Source: Owenweeksia sp965214115
GTDB lineage: Bacteria > Bacteroidota > Bacteroidia > Flavobacteriales > Schleiferiaceae
Assembly (NCBI GenBank): GCA_965214115.1
Contig: CBDCAU010000004.1
Location: 62,001-126,000 of the forward strand
Direction of reading: 5' to 3'
Length of the DNA stretch: 64,000 nucleotides
Below the pieces are notes generated by a model that ran no database searches, was not told where the DNA came from, and saw only the letters and a program-made list of their open reading frames with translations. The first letter of the stretch is position 1; the number at the start of each line of letters is the position of its first letter. This document shows, one piece after another, positions 16,002 to 24,489 of this stretch. The position numbers and the translations under genes were made by a program.

Positions 16002-18105
16002 TGAGCTCAATATATGTTTGGAATAATTTGTTCGCTGAGGTTTCTATAAACTCAGACCCTTCTGGATTGTAGTTATTGATGAGATAAGCGCGATTGATTT
16101 TATTTTTTAAAAGATTATATCGTGGTTCAGTAAGCTCGCCTTCTAATAAGGGAAAAATAATTACCTGCTCTGAAACATTTGGGTAAAATTCTTCAATTAC
16201 ACTTTGCGCGTGGTCAGCATCAAATTTTTGCACCGGCGAATCTATAAATACTGGAAATTCAATATCTGATTCGTCAACAAGTGCTTTGAGGAGGGCGGAA
16301 GCGTACATCTGTCTTTCGCCCATAGATAAAGAACCTTTATCTATTTTTTCATCGCGGGAATTGAAGATGCTAATATCCACATCATCGCCAGATTGGTTGA
16401 TATCTACGGTTACTTTCTTGATAAAATCTTTTTTGTGCAGTAGCGTGCTTAATTCCTGCAAAATATTCTCCTGTAAGGACTTCTTCTTTTCTTCTTTAAA
16501 TGCTTTAATGAAGTTTTTTAATCGGGAAATAATCTCTTTTGCTTTGGCATCCTTTTCAGAATATTTTCTGCTATTGTCAATTTTCTTTCTTAATTCCTCT
16601 TGTCGTTGCTTTAAAGTTTTCTTATCGTTCTTTATAGAGCCAATTTTTTCTTTCAAATCGCGTATTTCATTTTCGATTTTGAGTACACGTTTATCAAGTG
16701 TTTCTTTTTCAGAGCGTAAATTTGCTATATACTCGTCCTCAGCATCTTTTTCCGCATCTCGAATTTTTCTGCGAATACTATCAAGTTGATTTTTAGCTCT
16801 AAAATATTCATCGCTCATAGATGTAAATGACGATTTGAATGAATGCTTTAAATTATTGATTAATGAATTGAGTTCGTTGGTTTCAGTATCCGAAAAATCG
16901 TGTAATGGTTGAAAACTTTTAGAAATGTCTGACGTTTCTTTAAAGAAATGTTTTTTGACCAAAGCGGTTATTTGCTCCTCATAAAAGCGACGAATATCAG
17001 TAGTAATTACAGTCGGGAAGCCTTTTTTCTTTTCTTCCAAGTCATCCAGTAAAAGTTTTGTTTTTTCATCAACATCCTCTTGAATAAATTTGGACTTACG
17101 TTGCGTGGTTTCTTTGTCTAAGTGATTTGAAATTTCCATTAAGGTTGCGCCAGCCAAACCAAACGGAATTAATTCAAATAAATCTTTTAGTTGGTCTTGT
17201 AATTCATTAATTTGAGTGGTCAACTCTGTTTCTTCGAATTTAAGTTTATTTAGCTGTTCGAGGGTCATTTTGTTTCCACCTTGAATTAGCTTTCTCTGAA
17301 TTTCGTTAGCTTGGCTCGACTTCTCGATTTTTTCATCGTCCAGTTGCTGTACCTCATTTTCTACTGCCTCAATTTCTATATCAGTATTGTCAATGTCTGC
17401 AATAATTGAGTTTAGCTCTGTTTTTTCCTCTGGTTTTGCAGACTTTTTACGGTAATCATCCTGTATAGATTCTAATTTCTCTTTTAAATCTTCATACTTC
17501 TTTATCCCTAGAACTTCGGTATAAGCTTTACTCAGCAAACGTCTTTGCTCTGGTGAATTTATCTCCGCAAGCGCAACTATTTTTTCTGCATCAAAAAAGA
17601 AAAATTTGGCAATTTCAATAGGAAGAATATAATCTCGAATAAAAATTTCTTCGCCCTGTTGGCTATCTGTGGTTAAATCTAAAATCAATTCATTTTCACG
17701 ACCATCAACCAAGACTTCAACTTTATCGCTTGTACTTGTTATGGTATCGTAAGACCTCGTAATTTTAATTTCTTTACAAGGAATTTCTTGGATTTTAACA
17801 TCGTTAAAAGTTACAGAAACAGAAAACTGGGTTTCGCCCTGGACTTTTGCTAAACGATTTAAGCTATTCCCAATGTACTTTCCATATCCTCCTTTATCCG
17901 AAATTTCTTTTTGGTATAATTCATCGACCTTTTGCATTTGTTTACCGTACAGACACCAAACCAACGACATAAGAAAAGTGGTTTTGCCAAACCCATTCTT
18001 ACCACTTATTACGGCAATGTTTCTCTCAGAAGTTGGCGAAAATTGTATTTTGTTTTCGCCTTTGTAAATTCTGAAATTGTTTAATTCAATTTCTCTTATG
18101 AACAT
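15991..18105 (-). CDS. dndD: DNA sulfur modification protein DndD (SMC-like ATPase)
   Basis: ABC/SMC-type ATPase of the phosphorothioation complex. Walker A GKNGFGKT lies at residues 35-42, long heptad-rich coiled coil fills roughly 200-560, the ABC signature LSMGERQMYASAL lies near 590 and Walker B FPVFIDSPVQKFD near 620. The N-terminal MFIREIELNNFRIYKG is characteristic of DndD. DndD is thought to nick or remodel DNA so sulfur can be placed in the backbone. Its start directly follows the dndC stop, and its end overlaps dndE-herA. The coding sequence is visibly A+T-richer than the flanking housekeeping genes, suggesting acquisition by transfer. Confidence 0.93.
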   Translation of the reverse strand: MFIREIELNNFRIYKGENKIQFSPTSERNIAVISGKNGFGKTTFLMSLVWCLYGKQMQKVDELYQKEISDKGGYGKYIGNSLNRLAKVQGETQFSVSVTFNDVKIQEIPCKEIKITRSYDTITSTSDKVEVLVDGRENELILDLTTDSQQGEEIFIRDYILPIEIAKFFFFDAEKIVALAEINSPEQRRLLSKAYTEVLGIKKYEDLKEKLESIQDDYRKKSAKPEEKTELNSIIADIDNTDIEIEAVENEVQQLDDEKIEKSSQANEIQRKLIQGGNKMTLEQLNKLKFEETELTTQINELQDQLKDLFELIPFGLAGATLMEISNHLDKETTQRKSKFIQEDVDEKTKLLLDDLEEKKKGFPTVITTDIRRFYEEQITALVKKHFFKETSDISKSFQPLHDFSDTETNELNSLINNLKHSFKSSFTSMSDEYFRAKNQLDSIRRKIRDAEKDAEDEYIANLRSEKETLDKRVLKIENEIRDLKEKIGSIKNDKKTLKQRQEELRKKIDNSRKYSEKDAKAKEIISRLKNFIKAFKEEKKKSLQENILQELSTLLHKKDFIKKVTVDINQSGDDVDISIFNSRDEKIDKGSLSMGERQMYASALLKALVDESDIEFPVFIDSPVQKFDADHAQSVIEEFYPNVSEQVIIFPLLEGELTEPRYNLLKNKINRAYLINNYNPEGSEFIETSANKLFQTYIELNAN

Positions 18106-19434
18106 TTATTCTTCTTTCTTTAAATATTCTTCAATTTTGTTTTCAATATCATTTTTTAAACCTCGCTTTTTATTTAAGAGCGACTTGTTTTTTTGAAGAA
18201 GTAGTAATTCCTGAATTAGATTAAAATCCTGCGGATTCTTCTCACAGGATTGTTTAAGCAATTCTAATTCTTTTTCTTGTTTTTTATTCTGTTGTTCCAT
18301 ATCTACTTCAGATTTATAAGCGGTGTGGTAAATATTTGAAACATTGTAGTTAAAAATTAAATCACGATACCAAATAGTCTGGATGGCGACCAACTCTTGA
18401 TTTGTAATAAGCTCAACGTGTGGTTTTTCACTTTGAATTTTTTTTTGCGCTTCTAATACGCGCTTTAGTAGTGATGCGCGATATTTTGGTGTGTATGGCC
18501 CCATACCGTTGACCGCATCTGCCCCATTCCGTCTTTTGGGCATACGATTGGATTTGATATTCCGCTCGTCGTACATTTGATTCCTAATATCCAAAAGAGG
18601 CGATAACCATAGTAATCCGCTTTCAATAAGGGCACTCATTGATTTATCTTGCTTCACGACCGTGCAAACCCAGCATCCAAATCTACTTTGCCCGCAAGAT
18701 TTGTGTTCTTTGCTTGTAACCACAGTTGGACACTCATAATCATCTGCACTCGCATCCGAATAAATTTGAAAAAGTTCTGAATTGTCAGCGCCCCAAGGCG
18801 AAGGCATTGTGTTTATAATGTACCAAACTTCCTCTAAAGAGAGGTTTCTGATAGGTGCATACATATAGGTATTGGCTTGAGTTGGGTGTTTGGTCAATCG
18901 TTTCCCTTTGCGAGCGTGTTTTTTCATCGACTTTGCTCGCTGTGCGCTTTCCGCTGACCTCGTGCCAATCAAGATAATTGCTTCGCCAAATTCATCAATT
19001 TGTTCTAAAATAAATCTTGAGGTTGGCTTGATTTTTAACCTTTCGGTGCACCATCTAAAGGCGCTGTTCGGCGTAGGGTAACCTCGCCCCAATAAATTGA
19101 CCCAAAACGAATCTTCCAACCTCGGAATTGTCTTGCGGACATAGATAGGCATACCTTGGTTTCTCGCGGCAATCTCAATTTTGTCTAAAACCCGATAAAC
19201 ATATTCGGTAATTACCGGATTTTCAACCATTGTGTCATTACATACAATATGAATATCCCTTTTTACAACTCCGGTAAGCTCTTTTATTTGAGAAATTGCA
19301 TTCCAAACAAGTTGAAGCATTACGGTGGAATCTTTGCCACCACTAAACCCAATAATCCACGGACGTTTGGTTTCGTCCGCATACATATATTGGTCTATTA
19401 TTTCGTCTGTAAGATTTTGTATGAGAGTGGCCAT
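18106..19434 (-). CDS. dndC: DNA sulfur modification protein DndC (PAPS reductase-like)
   Basis: ATP-pyrophosphatase/PAPS reductase family enzyme that activates DNA for sulfur transfer. The PP-loop SGGKDST lies at residues 31-37. A cysteine cluster around residues 234-257 (CPTV ... SCGQSRFGCWVC) is the expected 4Fe-4S site. The GRGYPTPNSAFRWCTERLK block is a family signature. At 442 residues it is typical. It is the first gene of the operon. No dndA (cysteine desulfurase) or dndB is adjacent, so a host IscS presumably supplies sulfur. About 300 bp upstream (19435-19740) holds no gene and no convincing TAnnTTTG promoter match. Confidence 0.95.
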   Translation of the reverse strand: MATLIQNLTDEIIDQYMYADETKRPWIIGFSGGKDSTVMLQLVWNAISQIKELTGVVKRDIHIVCNDTMVENPVITEYVYRVLDKIEIAARNQGMPIYVRKTIPRLEDSFWVNLLGRGYPTPNSAFRWCTERLKIKPTSRFILEQIDEFGEAIILIGTRSAESAQRAKSMKKHARKGKRLTKHPTQANTYMYAPIRNLSLEEVWYIINTMPSPWGADNSELFQIYSDASADDYECPTVVTSKEHKSCGQSRFGCWVCTVVKQDKSMSALIESGLLWLSPLLDIRNQMYDERNIKSNRMPKRRNGADAVNGMGPYTPKYRASLLKRVLEAQKKIQSEKPHVELITNQELVAIQTIWYRDLIFNYNVSNIYHTAYKSEVDMEQQNKKQEKELELLKQSCEKNPQDFNLIQELLLLQKNKSLLNKKRGLKNDIENKIEEYLKKEE

Positions 19435-19742
19435 ATTTGGTTGTGAAAATTGTTAAAAATTATTATCAACATTGAAAAAACTGTTTTTATGCCAATATCA
19501 TATATGTAGTTCGTGCGTCTGCAATTGAGCTGATTTGAAATTAGTCCTAATCAAAACATATAGGTTTACACCATTTTCAGCATCAGGTGACGAAGGTTTA
19601 GAAAACCTGATCTTCATCCACACTATGTTATTTGCTCTCCGAAAGGCTGTTAGTCTGAATTACGATCGTTCATCTTAGTTTAAATTTCTCTCGCGCCAAA
19701 ACTAAACCATAAAAATTACCTCAAACGATTGAAATTTCAACT

Positions 19743-19945
19743 CATCCTCACACCCCAAAAACCTCCCCATCCTCCCCACCCGAAACCCATTTTCCACCAC
19801 CCGTTTCGAGGCCTCGCTTTCTGGATTCTCCACCGAATTGGTATGGTTAAAATGAATGAACACAATCTTCCGTTTTTCGCTTTCGGGCAAGGGTTCAAAC
19901 TTCGCCAAACTTTCGATGACAAAAGGATGGGGGATAGGGTTGGCC
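19743..19945 (-). pseudogene. Duplicated 3' end of the PqqB-like gene (long copy)
   Basis: About 200 bp nearly repeating the last ~67 codons of the intact gene at 21838-22818. The frame reads IPHPFVIESLAKFEPLPESE and FRVGRM as in the parent, then a one-base difference reads through the normal stop. It has no upstream part of the gene. It abuts the 3' end of the RES toxin gene (stop at 19953). Confidence 0.9.
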
Positions 19946-19952
19946 ACAACTT

Positions 19953-20405
19953 TCATTTCACCAACCTCGAATCAAAATAAAACCGCTCCTTTTCCAAAAC
20001 AACCACTTCCCCATAACGTGGGTGTTTGCAATTCAGAATGACATTTTGAGAAGAATGAATGATACTGCTGGGAAATTGAAGTCCCACGGTTTTGCCTTCC
20101 TCCACCCATACTTGTCCCATTTCCGATAAAATGGTCGGGGCAGGAAATTGCGACCAATTTTTGGGCAAGTCTTTTATTTCCAAAATGGAGATGGAATCAT
20201 CGGGAATTTTCAGGGTAAGAATGTCCAAATCCGGCGAAATCATCGGAGGCAGGTGGACGATGTTTTCCAATAGCGCAATTTCTTGGGTCGTCCCCGTATA
20301 AAGTACGGGCGTGCCTTTTTTATTCCACCGGCCGGGGAAAAGAGCGGCGCCCGTGCCACTGATGTCGGGGGAGTGCGTGCGTTTTGTAATCCGATAGACA
20401 ATCAT
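19953..20405 (-). CDS. RES-domain toxin
   Basis: Toxin of the RES/Xre class, whose members degrade NAD+ inside the cell. The three signature polar residues are visible: Arg in YRITKR and GRWNKKGTPVLYTG, Glu in EIALLENIVHL, and Ser in FPSSI. The 150 residues are normal for the family. Its ATG overlaps the antitoxin stop by one base (TGATG), so translation is coupled. The antitoxin is upstream, the usual order for RES modules. The module is bracketed by two partial copies of the neighbouring PqqB-like gene's 3' end. Confidence 0.92.
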   Translation of the reverse strand: MIVYRITKRTHSPDISGTGAALFPGRWNKKGTPVLYTGTTQEIALLENIVHLPPMISPDLDILTLKIPDDSISILEIKDLPKNWSQFPAPTILSEMGQVWVEEGKTVGLQFPSSIIHSSQNVILNCKHPRYGEVVVLEKERFYFDSRLVK

Positions 20406-20869
20406 CAGCTATACACGCCATGCTCAATCCTGCCCAACAAATCTTTCACTTTGGATATTCCGCTGGGGATTTCGAGAAGCTCTTTGGGCTTCAGCCCGCC
20501 GAGCGCGGTATTGGGCAGTTCCAGCCACTTGAAGAAATTTTCCTTGCTTTCAAAAACTTCGGCCCCGTACAGAAAAAGGTCGGTCAGTTCAAAAAGCTGT
20601 ACCGAATAATTCCGGTCGAGTTTTCGGTTGTTCTTAATCCATCGGTAAATGGTAGGTTCGGATACGTTTAAAAGGTCAGCCGTGAAATCTCGCGGTATTT
20701 CAAAATGAAGCCTGAAGTTGTTGATAATGTGGGCGTTGATGCCTTTGTTGGCAATGGTGATAAAGTCGAACGGGCTTTCGATGGGGCGACGGATAAATTT
20801 CTTCCCCAGAATTTGAGTGAGCTTGTCAAAACGTTCCGTGGTGGAGCGGATATTTTCTTTGGTGGTCAT
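20405..20869 (-). CDS. Xre/MbcA/ParS-type antitoxin of the RES module
   Basis: The 154-residue partner of the RES toxin. The N-terminal half has a helix-turn-helix (FTADLLNVSEPTIYRWIKNN). The C-terminal half carries the toxin-neutralising domain ending LPNTALGGLKPKELLEIPSG, a hallmark of MbcA/ParS antitoxins. It is expected to repress its own promoter, a good match to which lies at 20894-20924. Confidence 0.92.
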   Translation of the reverse strand: MTTKENIRSTTERFDKLTQILGKKFIRRPIESPFDFITIANKGINAHIINNFRLHFEIPRDFTADLLNVSEPTIYRWIKNNRKLDRNYSVQLFELTDLFLYGAEVFESKENFFKWLELPNTALGGLKPKELLEIPSGISKVKDLLGRIEHGVYS

Positions 20870-20893
20870 TTAATACTATTATTTATCATTTGA

Positions 20894-20924
20894 CAAAGGT
20901 AACTTATTCGGTTTTAAGTGGAAA
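20894..20924 (-). promoter_or_regulatory. Bacteroidota-type promoter of the RES/Xre module
   Basis: On the minus strand: TTTC, 19 bases, TACCTTTG, matching the TTTG-N19-TAnnTTTG pattern. The -7 element (20894-20901) is about 25 bases before the antitoxin ATG. Confidence 0.7.
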
Positions 20925-21030
20925 TTGAAAAATGGTAGTGATACGATATGAGCTTATTTTATACAATAGTGATTCGGTCGGGGGCGCAATCTGATAAGTT
21001 GATTATTTATCCACGAGTCAAGCATCGACG

Positions 21031-21112
21031 CCTCCTCACAACCCAAAAACCTCCCCCATCCTTCCCACCCGAAACCCTTTTTCCACCACACGTTTCGGGG
21101 TCTCATTTTCAG
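21031..21112 (-). pseudogene. Duplicated 3' end of the PqqB-like gene (short copy)
   Basis: Roughly 80 bp that closely repeat the stop codon and last ~25 codons of the gene at 21838-22818. It lies between the RES/Xre module and the HI1419/HI1420-type module. With the long copy at 19743-19945, this gives one gene-end copy downstream of each toxin-antitoxin module. Confidence 0.85.
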
Positions 21113-21149
21113 GATAAATCATTTTTCACAAAGTGTGAATGAGAGTTTT

Positions 21150-21434
21150 TCAAGCCGAAATCGCCTTCACCTCAATTTGCCCACCCACCGCCTTCAACAC
21201 CTTCAATATCGTGGCAAACTGCGGCTTCGCCCCATCGGACAAAGCCTTGTAAAGACTGGGCCGGCTCATTCCGGTTTCCTCGGCTATTTGGGTCATCCCG
21301 ATAGCTTTGGCCACGTGGCCGATGGCTACTACCAAATCCGAACCGTCCCCTTCTTCGAGGACCGTGTTCAGGTATTCGGCAATCATTTCCTTGCTGTCCA
21401 AATAATCTGCTATGTCAAATTTTGTGGTCGTCAT
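21150..21434 (-). CDS. HI1420-family antitoxin (addiction module antidote)
   Basis: A 94-residue helix-turn-helix antidote with the family pattern: DIADYLDSKEMIAEYLN, then the IGMTQIAEETGMSRPSLYKAL helix-turn-helix and a TILKVLKAVGG tail. It lies one base after the toxin stop, so toxin-first order. It should neutralise the 21436-21738 toxin and repress the shared promoter. Confidence 0.92.
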   Translation of the reverse strand: MTTTKFDIADYLDSKEMIAEYLNTVLEEGDGSDLVVAIGHVAKAIGMTQIAEETGMSRPSLYKALSDGAKPQFATILKVLKAVGGQIEVKAISA

Positions 21435-21435
21435 A

Positions 21436-21738
21436 TCATTGATTTTTTAAGATGCCCCAAATTTTTTTCGCTTTTTCGATGTCCTTTTGCTGGGTGGATT
21501 TTTCGCCGCCAATCAAGAGAATCACGAGTTTTTCATCCTTTTCATTAAAATACACTCGGTATCCTTTGGCGTAATGGATTCGCATTTCACTGATTCCGTC
21601 CCCGACAGGTTTGCAGTCTCCAAAATGCTCGTCGGTTTCGAGTTTCTGTATCCGGAAGAGAATTTTGGCTTTCGCCCGAATATCTTTGAGCTTTCTCATC
21701 CACCTATCGAACTCAGAAGTTTTCTCGATACGAATCAT
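21436..21738 (-). CDS. HI1419-family RelE/HigB-like toxin
   Basis: A 100-residue addiction-module killer protein. Family marks are FDRWMRKLKDIRAKAKIL near the start, GDCKPVGDGISEMRIHYAKGYRVYF in the middle and a LLIGGEKSTQQKDIEKAK tail. Members are ribosome-dependent mRNA endonucleases of the RelE fold. A near-consensus promoter (21762-21791) and a palindrome (21789-21813) lie directly upstream. Confidence 0.92.
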   Translation of the reverse strand: MIRIEKTSEFDRWMRKLKDIRAKAKILFRIQKLETDEHFGDCKPVGDGISEMRIHYAKGYRVYFNEKDEKLVILLIGGEKSTQQKDIEKAKKIWGILKNQ

Positions 21739-21761
21739 TCTAAAGTGTCTCCGTTTGGATA

Positions 21762-21791
21762 CAAAAGTAAAATATATTGAGAACTTACAAA
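21762..21791 (-). promoter_or_regulatory. Bacteroidota-type promoter of the HI1419/HI1420 module
   Basis: Minus strand: TTTG (or TTTT), 18 or 19 bases, TACTTTTG. The -7 box (21762-21769) is about 24 bases before the toxin ATG. The -33 box touches the palindrome at 21789-21813. Confidence 0.75.
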
Positions 21792-21813
21792 AGGTGTCGA
21801 ATTCGACAGGTTT
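21789..21813. repeat. Palindrome with GTCGAATTCGAC core
   Basis: A 25-bp near-palindrome overlapping the -33 region of the toxin-antitoxin promoter. It has the same core and length as the copies at 251-357. It could be an operator or a small mobile repeat. On the minus strand it would read FKPVEFDTF. Confidence 0.7.
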
Positions 21814-21837
21814 AAAATTGGGGTTTTTCAGCGCCTC

Positions 21838-22818
21838 TCACAACCCAAAAACCTCCCTCATCCTCCCCACCCGAAACCCTTTTTCCATCACGCGTTTCGC
21901 AGCCTCACTTTCGGGCTTCACCACCGGATTGGTATGGTTGAAATGGAGGAACACAATCTTCCGTTTTTCGCTTTCGGGCAAGGGGTCAAACTTCGCCAAA
22001 CTTTCGATGACAAAAGGGTGCGGGATTTCGGAAATATCGCGGTGGCCGATTTCCGCGCCGCTGTAAAAGGTGGCGTCCAAAAAAGCGTAATCCACCTTTT
22101 CGATTTCCGCGAGGATGTCTTTCTCCCACTTTTCCCATTTGTCGATGTCGGGGATGAAAAGCGCGCTTCGGTTCGGCCCTTCGATGCGGTAGCCCACCGT
22201 TTCGGAAAACTCGTCGCGGTGCGGCACGAGGAAGGGCGTAACTTTCAGGTTTTCAGAAAGATGGACGGCTTTTTCATTTTCCAGTTCGTTCAATTGGATG
22301 TTTCCGGTTTCCACCAATTGGCTCCACGGGCCGCTGGTTTGCAAGAAACCTTTCATCCGCGGCATAGCGTACACGGGCACGTTTTGCGCGTTCATCGCCT
22401 CTTTTCCCAAATACATCAGCCCCGTATAATGCCCGATGTGGGCGTGCGTCAAGAAAATCCCGTCGGCGATTTCGCGCCCGTTCGATTCGCCGAATTCGGT
22501 CAGCAGTTTCATTTGCGAAGTGATGTCCGGCGTGGCTTCAAACAGGTATTTTTTGCCCGTCGCCGCATCGTACAATCCCAGCGAAACCACCTTGCGGCTC
22601 GGGTCGGGATTTTTAAAAAAGTCTTTGCAACAATCTTTGGTACAGCCGATTTGTGGCGAGCCGGCATCTTGGAAAGTGCCGAGAAGAAGGAGGGAGGTGG
22701 CGGAGATTTTTTGGCTTTCCGTTGCGTCCGAATCAATGGTGGGATCAGGGGCATTTTTCGATTGGCAGCCCGCTAAGACGATTGTGAAGAATAGAAGGTG
22801 GGATATTCGTGGAAACAC
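21838..22818 (-). CDS. PqqB-like metallo-beta-lactamase-fold lipoprotein
   Basis: A 326-residue exported lipoprotein (lipobox LAGC after a short hydrophobic start) with an MBL fold related to PqqB. The GTFQDAGSPQIGCTKDCC start and the metal motif LTHAHIGHYTGL (HxHxGH) are visible, as are FLVPHRDEFSETVGYRI and HFNHTNP. No other pqq gene is near, so a role in PQQ synthesis is not implied; it may be a stand-alone hydrolase. Its 3' end is the source of the two partial copies downstream at 21031-21112 and 19743-19945. Confidence 0.85.
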   Translation of the reverse strand: MFPRISHLLFFTIVLAGCQSKNAPDPTIDSDATESQKISATSLLLLGTFQDAGSPQIGCTKDCCKDFFKNPDPSRKVVSLGLYDAATGKKYLFEATPDITSQMKLLTEFGESNGREIADGIFLTHAHIGHYTGLMYLGKEAMNAQNVPVYAMPRMKGFLQTSGPWSQLVETGNIQLNELENEKAVHLSENLKVTPFLVPHRDEFSETVGYRIEGPNRSALFIPDIDKWEKWEKDILAEIEKVDYAFLDATFYSGAEIGHRDISEIPHPFVIESLAKFDPLPESEKRKIVFLHFNHTNPVVKPESEAAKRVMEKGFRVGRMREVFGL

Positions 22819-23006
22819 TTTTAAGAAAATTGTGGAATGAAAGATTTGGCAGTAAAACTACTGTCTTTGGGGAGTTGTTGAATAGTTTAAAAAAAACGAA
22901 GATGACGGATCTAAAAACCATCAAGTAATTCAAGCGGCTACACTGCACGAGTAAAATCTAATAAAGCACACGGCCAAGCCCTGCACCAATTGAGGATCGT
23001 GATTTT

Positions 23007-23825
23007 TTATTTTAGTTTTTTCATTGAGCCACTTTCCACTAACGACTTCATTTGAGTAATCGCAACTTGATTTAAATGTAGAAGCCGTTCGCTTTGCGGC
23101 AGTTTCTGTCGGATAAGCAAGGCATTTATACTTTCCATATTGCTCAATATTACAAGTTGTTCCAGAGTAGCGTAATCTCTAATGTTTCCGCTTTTTTCTG
23201 GATTGCCTTCCCGCCATTCTTTTGCCGTCATCCCAAAAAGCACCACATTTAGCTGGTCGGCTTCATTGGCATAAATAGAACTTGCCTGTTGCTTTGTGAT
23301 TTCTTGGGGTATCAAGTTTTCCTTAATCGCATCGGTATGAATCCGGTAATTTACCTTGGCCAAAGTGCGTTGCAGATTCCATCCTAAGTTTAGGCGGCTG
23401 TCTTCATCTTCTTTAAGGCGTTGAAACTCGTTTACCAGATAAATTTGGAATTCGGGGCTCAACCACATTGCAAAGTGAAACGCAATGTCTTTGTGCGCAT
23501 AGGTGCCGCCGTAGCGCCCTGCTTTTACAATTAACCCGATGGCCTGCGTCCTGCGAACCCACTGGCCTACAGACATTATAAAACGATTGGTGCCTGCCTC
23601 TTGCTCAATTACCCCGAATTCGGGGTAATTAAAATCTGGATTCTTGACTCTCTCCCAGACATCCAAATATTCCAAGGTATTTTTGTTAGTTATCCATTTC
23701 CCAATCAATCCGCTGCCTTCGTTAAAAGAGGAGGTCATATCCGTCAGGCTGATATAATCGATTTGGTTTTGGGTTATAACTGTTATTGCAGAATCTTTTA
23801 CCTGAAGTGTTCGTCCTTTTGCCAT
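23007..23825 (-). CDS. KilA-N domain protein (virulence RhuM-like)
   Basis: A 272-residue protein with an N-terminal KilA-N DNA-binding domain (ISLTDM ... WERVKNPDFNYPEFGVIEQEAG ... GQWVRRTQAIGL) followed by GRYGGTYAHKDIAFHFAMWLSPEFQ and a C-terminal helical region (EWREGNPEKSGNIRDYATLEQLVILSN, split by recall). Similar genes occur in accessory regions of Bacteroidota; the function is not established. The codons for NYPEFGVI form a perfect 24-base palindrome (23607-23630). It is a paralogue of the gene cut by the left window edge. Confidence 0.88.
   Translation of the reverse strand: MAKGRTLQVKDSAITVITQNQIDYISLTDMTSSFNEGSGLIGKWITNKNTLEYLDVWERVKNPDFNYPEFGVIEQEAGTNRFIMSVGQWVRRTQAIGLIVKAGRYGGTYAHKDIAFHFAMWLSPEFQIYLVNEFQRLKEDEDSRLNLGWNLQRTLAKVNYRIHTDAIKENLIPQEITKQQASSIYANEADQLNVVLFGMTAKEWREGNPEKSGNIRDYATLEQLVILSNMESINALLIRQKLPQSERLLHLNQVAITQMKSLVESGSMKKLK
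23607..23630. repeat. Perfect 24-bp palindrome inside the KilA-N gene
   Basis: Reads identically on both strands around the core CCCCGAATTCGGGG and falls exactly on the conserved EF codons of the KilA-N block. Related intergenic palindromes are at 251-357 and 21789-21813. Confidence 0.85.
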
Positions 23826-23909
23826 ACCTATTTAAATAAGCCTCGAAAATTAAGAAAATAGAGTTTAGATAGTTTCTTAAATTTTAAACTGTTTTATTTT
23901 TACTATTCT

Positions 23910-24392
23910 TTACAATTTCCTCCTCAACTCCTCCAGTTCCAAACGGTAATCCAACTGCAAATCTTCGTGCAAGCCCGCTATTTTCTTTTCGGCCGAAAGG
24001 AGTTGGCGTTCACAGAGATTGAGGAGCGTGGTATTCTTTTTTATGGAAGGCTCAAAATGGAGGAGCCGTTCGCTAAAGTGCAGCAGGAGAGCCACTTCCG
24101 TTTCTTTGCTATTGGAATAGCGGATGCACTTTTTTACTTCCCGCAGTATTTTGCGCACACTCTTTTTGAGGTAATACCAGTTCTTGTTGGGAATTGTATC
24201 AAACAGTTCGTCCACCATTTCTTTGATGTGGCGCACATAACTCTCTTCATTTTCCGCTTCGAAAAGAAGATAGGTCAACAACTCTTTATTTTCTTTCTTG
24301 AAGCGCGCCAAACGCAGGCACAGCGCCTCGATTTCGGCGGGCGAGCGAAGTTTCAGTTCTGCTTTGATTTGCGCTAAAGTGGCGGGTTTCAA
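23910..24392 (-). CDS. Conserved hypothetical helical protein, 160 aa
   Basis: All-helical, charged, soluble protein without signal peptide. It begins MKPATLAQIKAELKLRSPAE, a pattern I have seen in unnamed Bacteroidota proteins (a segment then KKENKELLTYLLFEAENEESY). No catalytic motif is visible. It is divergent from gluQ. No function can be given. Confidence 0.65.
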   Translation of the reverse strand: MKPATLAQIKAELKLRSPAEIEALCLRLARFKKENKELLTYLLFEAENEESYVRHIKEMVDELFDTIPNKNWYYLKKSVRKILREVKKCIRYSNSKETEVALLLHFSERLLHFEPSIKKNTTLLNLCERQLLSAEKKIAGLHEDLQLDYRLELEELRRKL

Positions 24393-24460
24393 AAGTGGAT
24401 TGCGGTTTTGCGAAAATTTGTTTAATCGAGTTTCAAAACTAAAGATTTATCATCGTTGAA

Positions 24461-24489
24461 TTTTCCAAAGTTTAGAACTTTGGAAAAGT
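24461..24489. repeat. CCAAAGTTTAGAACTTTGG palindrome, copy 1
   Basis: One of four dispersed copies; others are at 38704-38733, 49025-49054 and 54330-54362. This copy supplies the TTTG of the promoter in front of gluQ. Confidence 0.85.

Noticed and set aside
12297..24392. Prophage
   Set aside because: KilA-N and toxin-antitoxin genes occur in phages, but there are no structural, packaging, integrase or lysis genes here.
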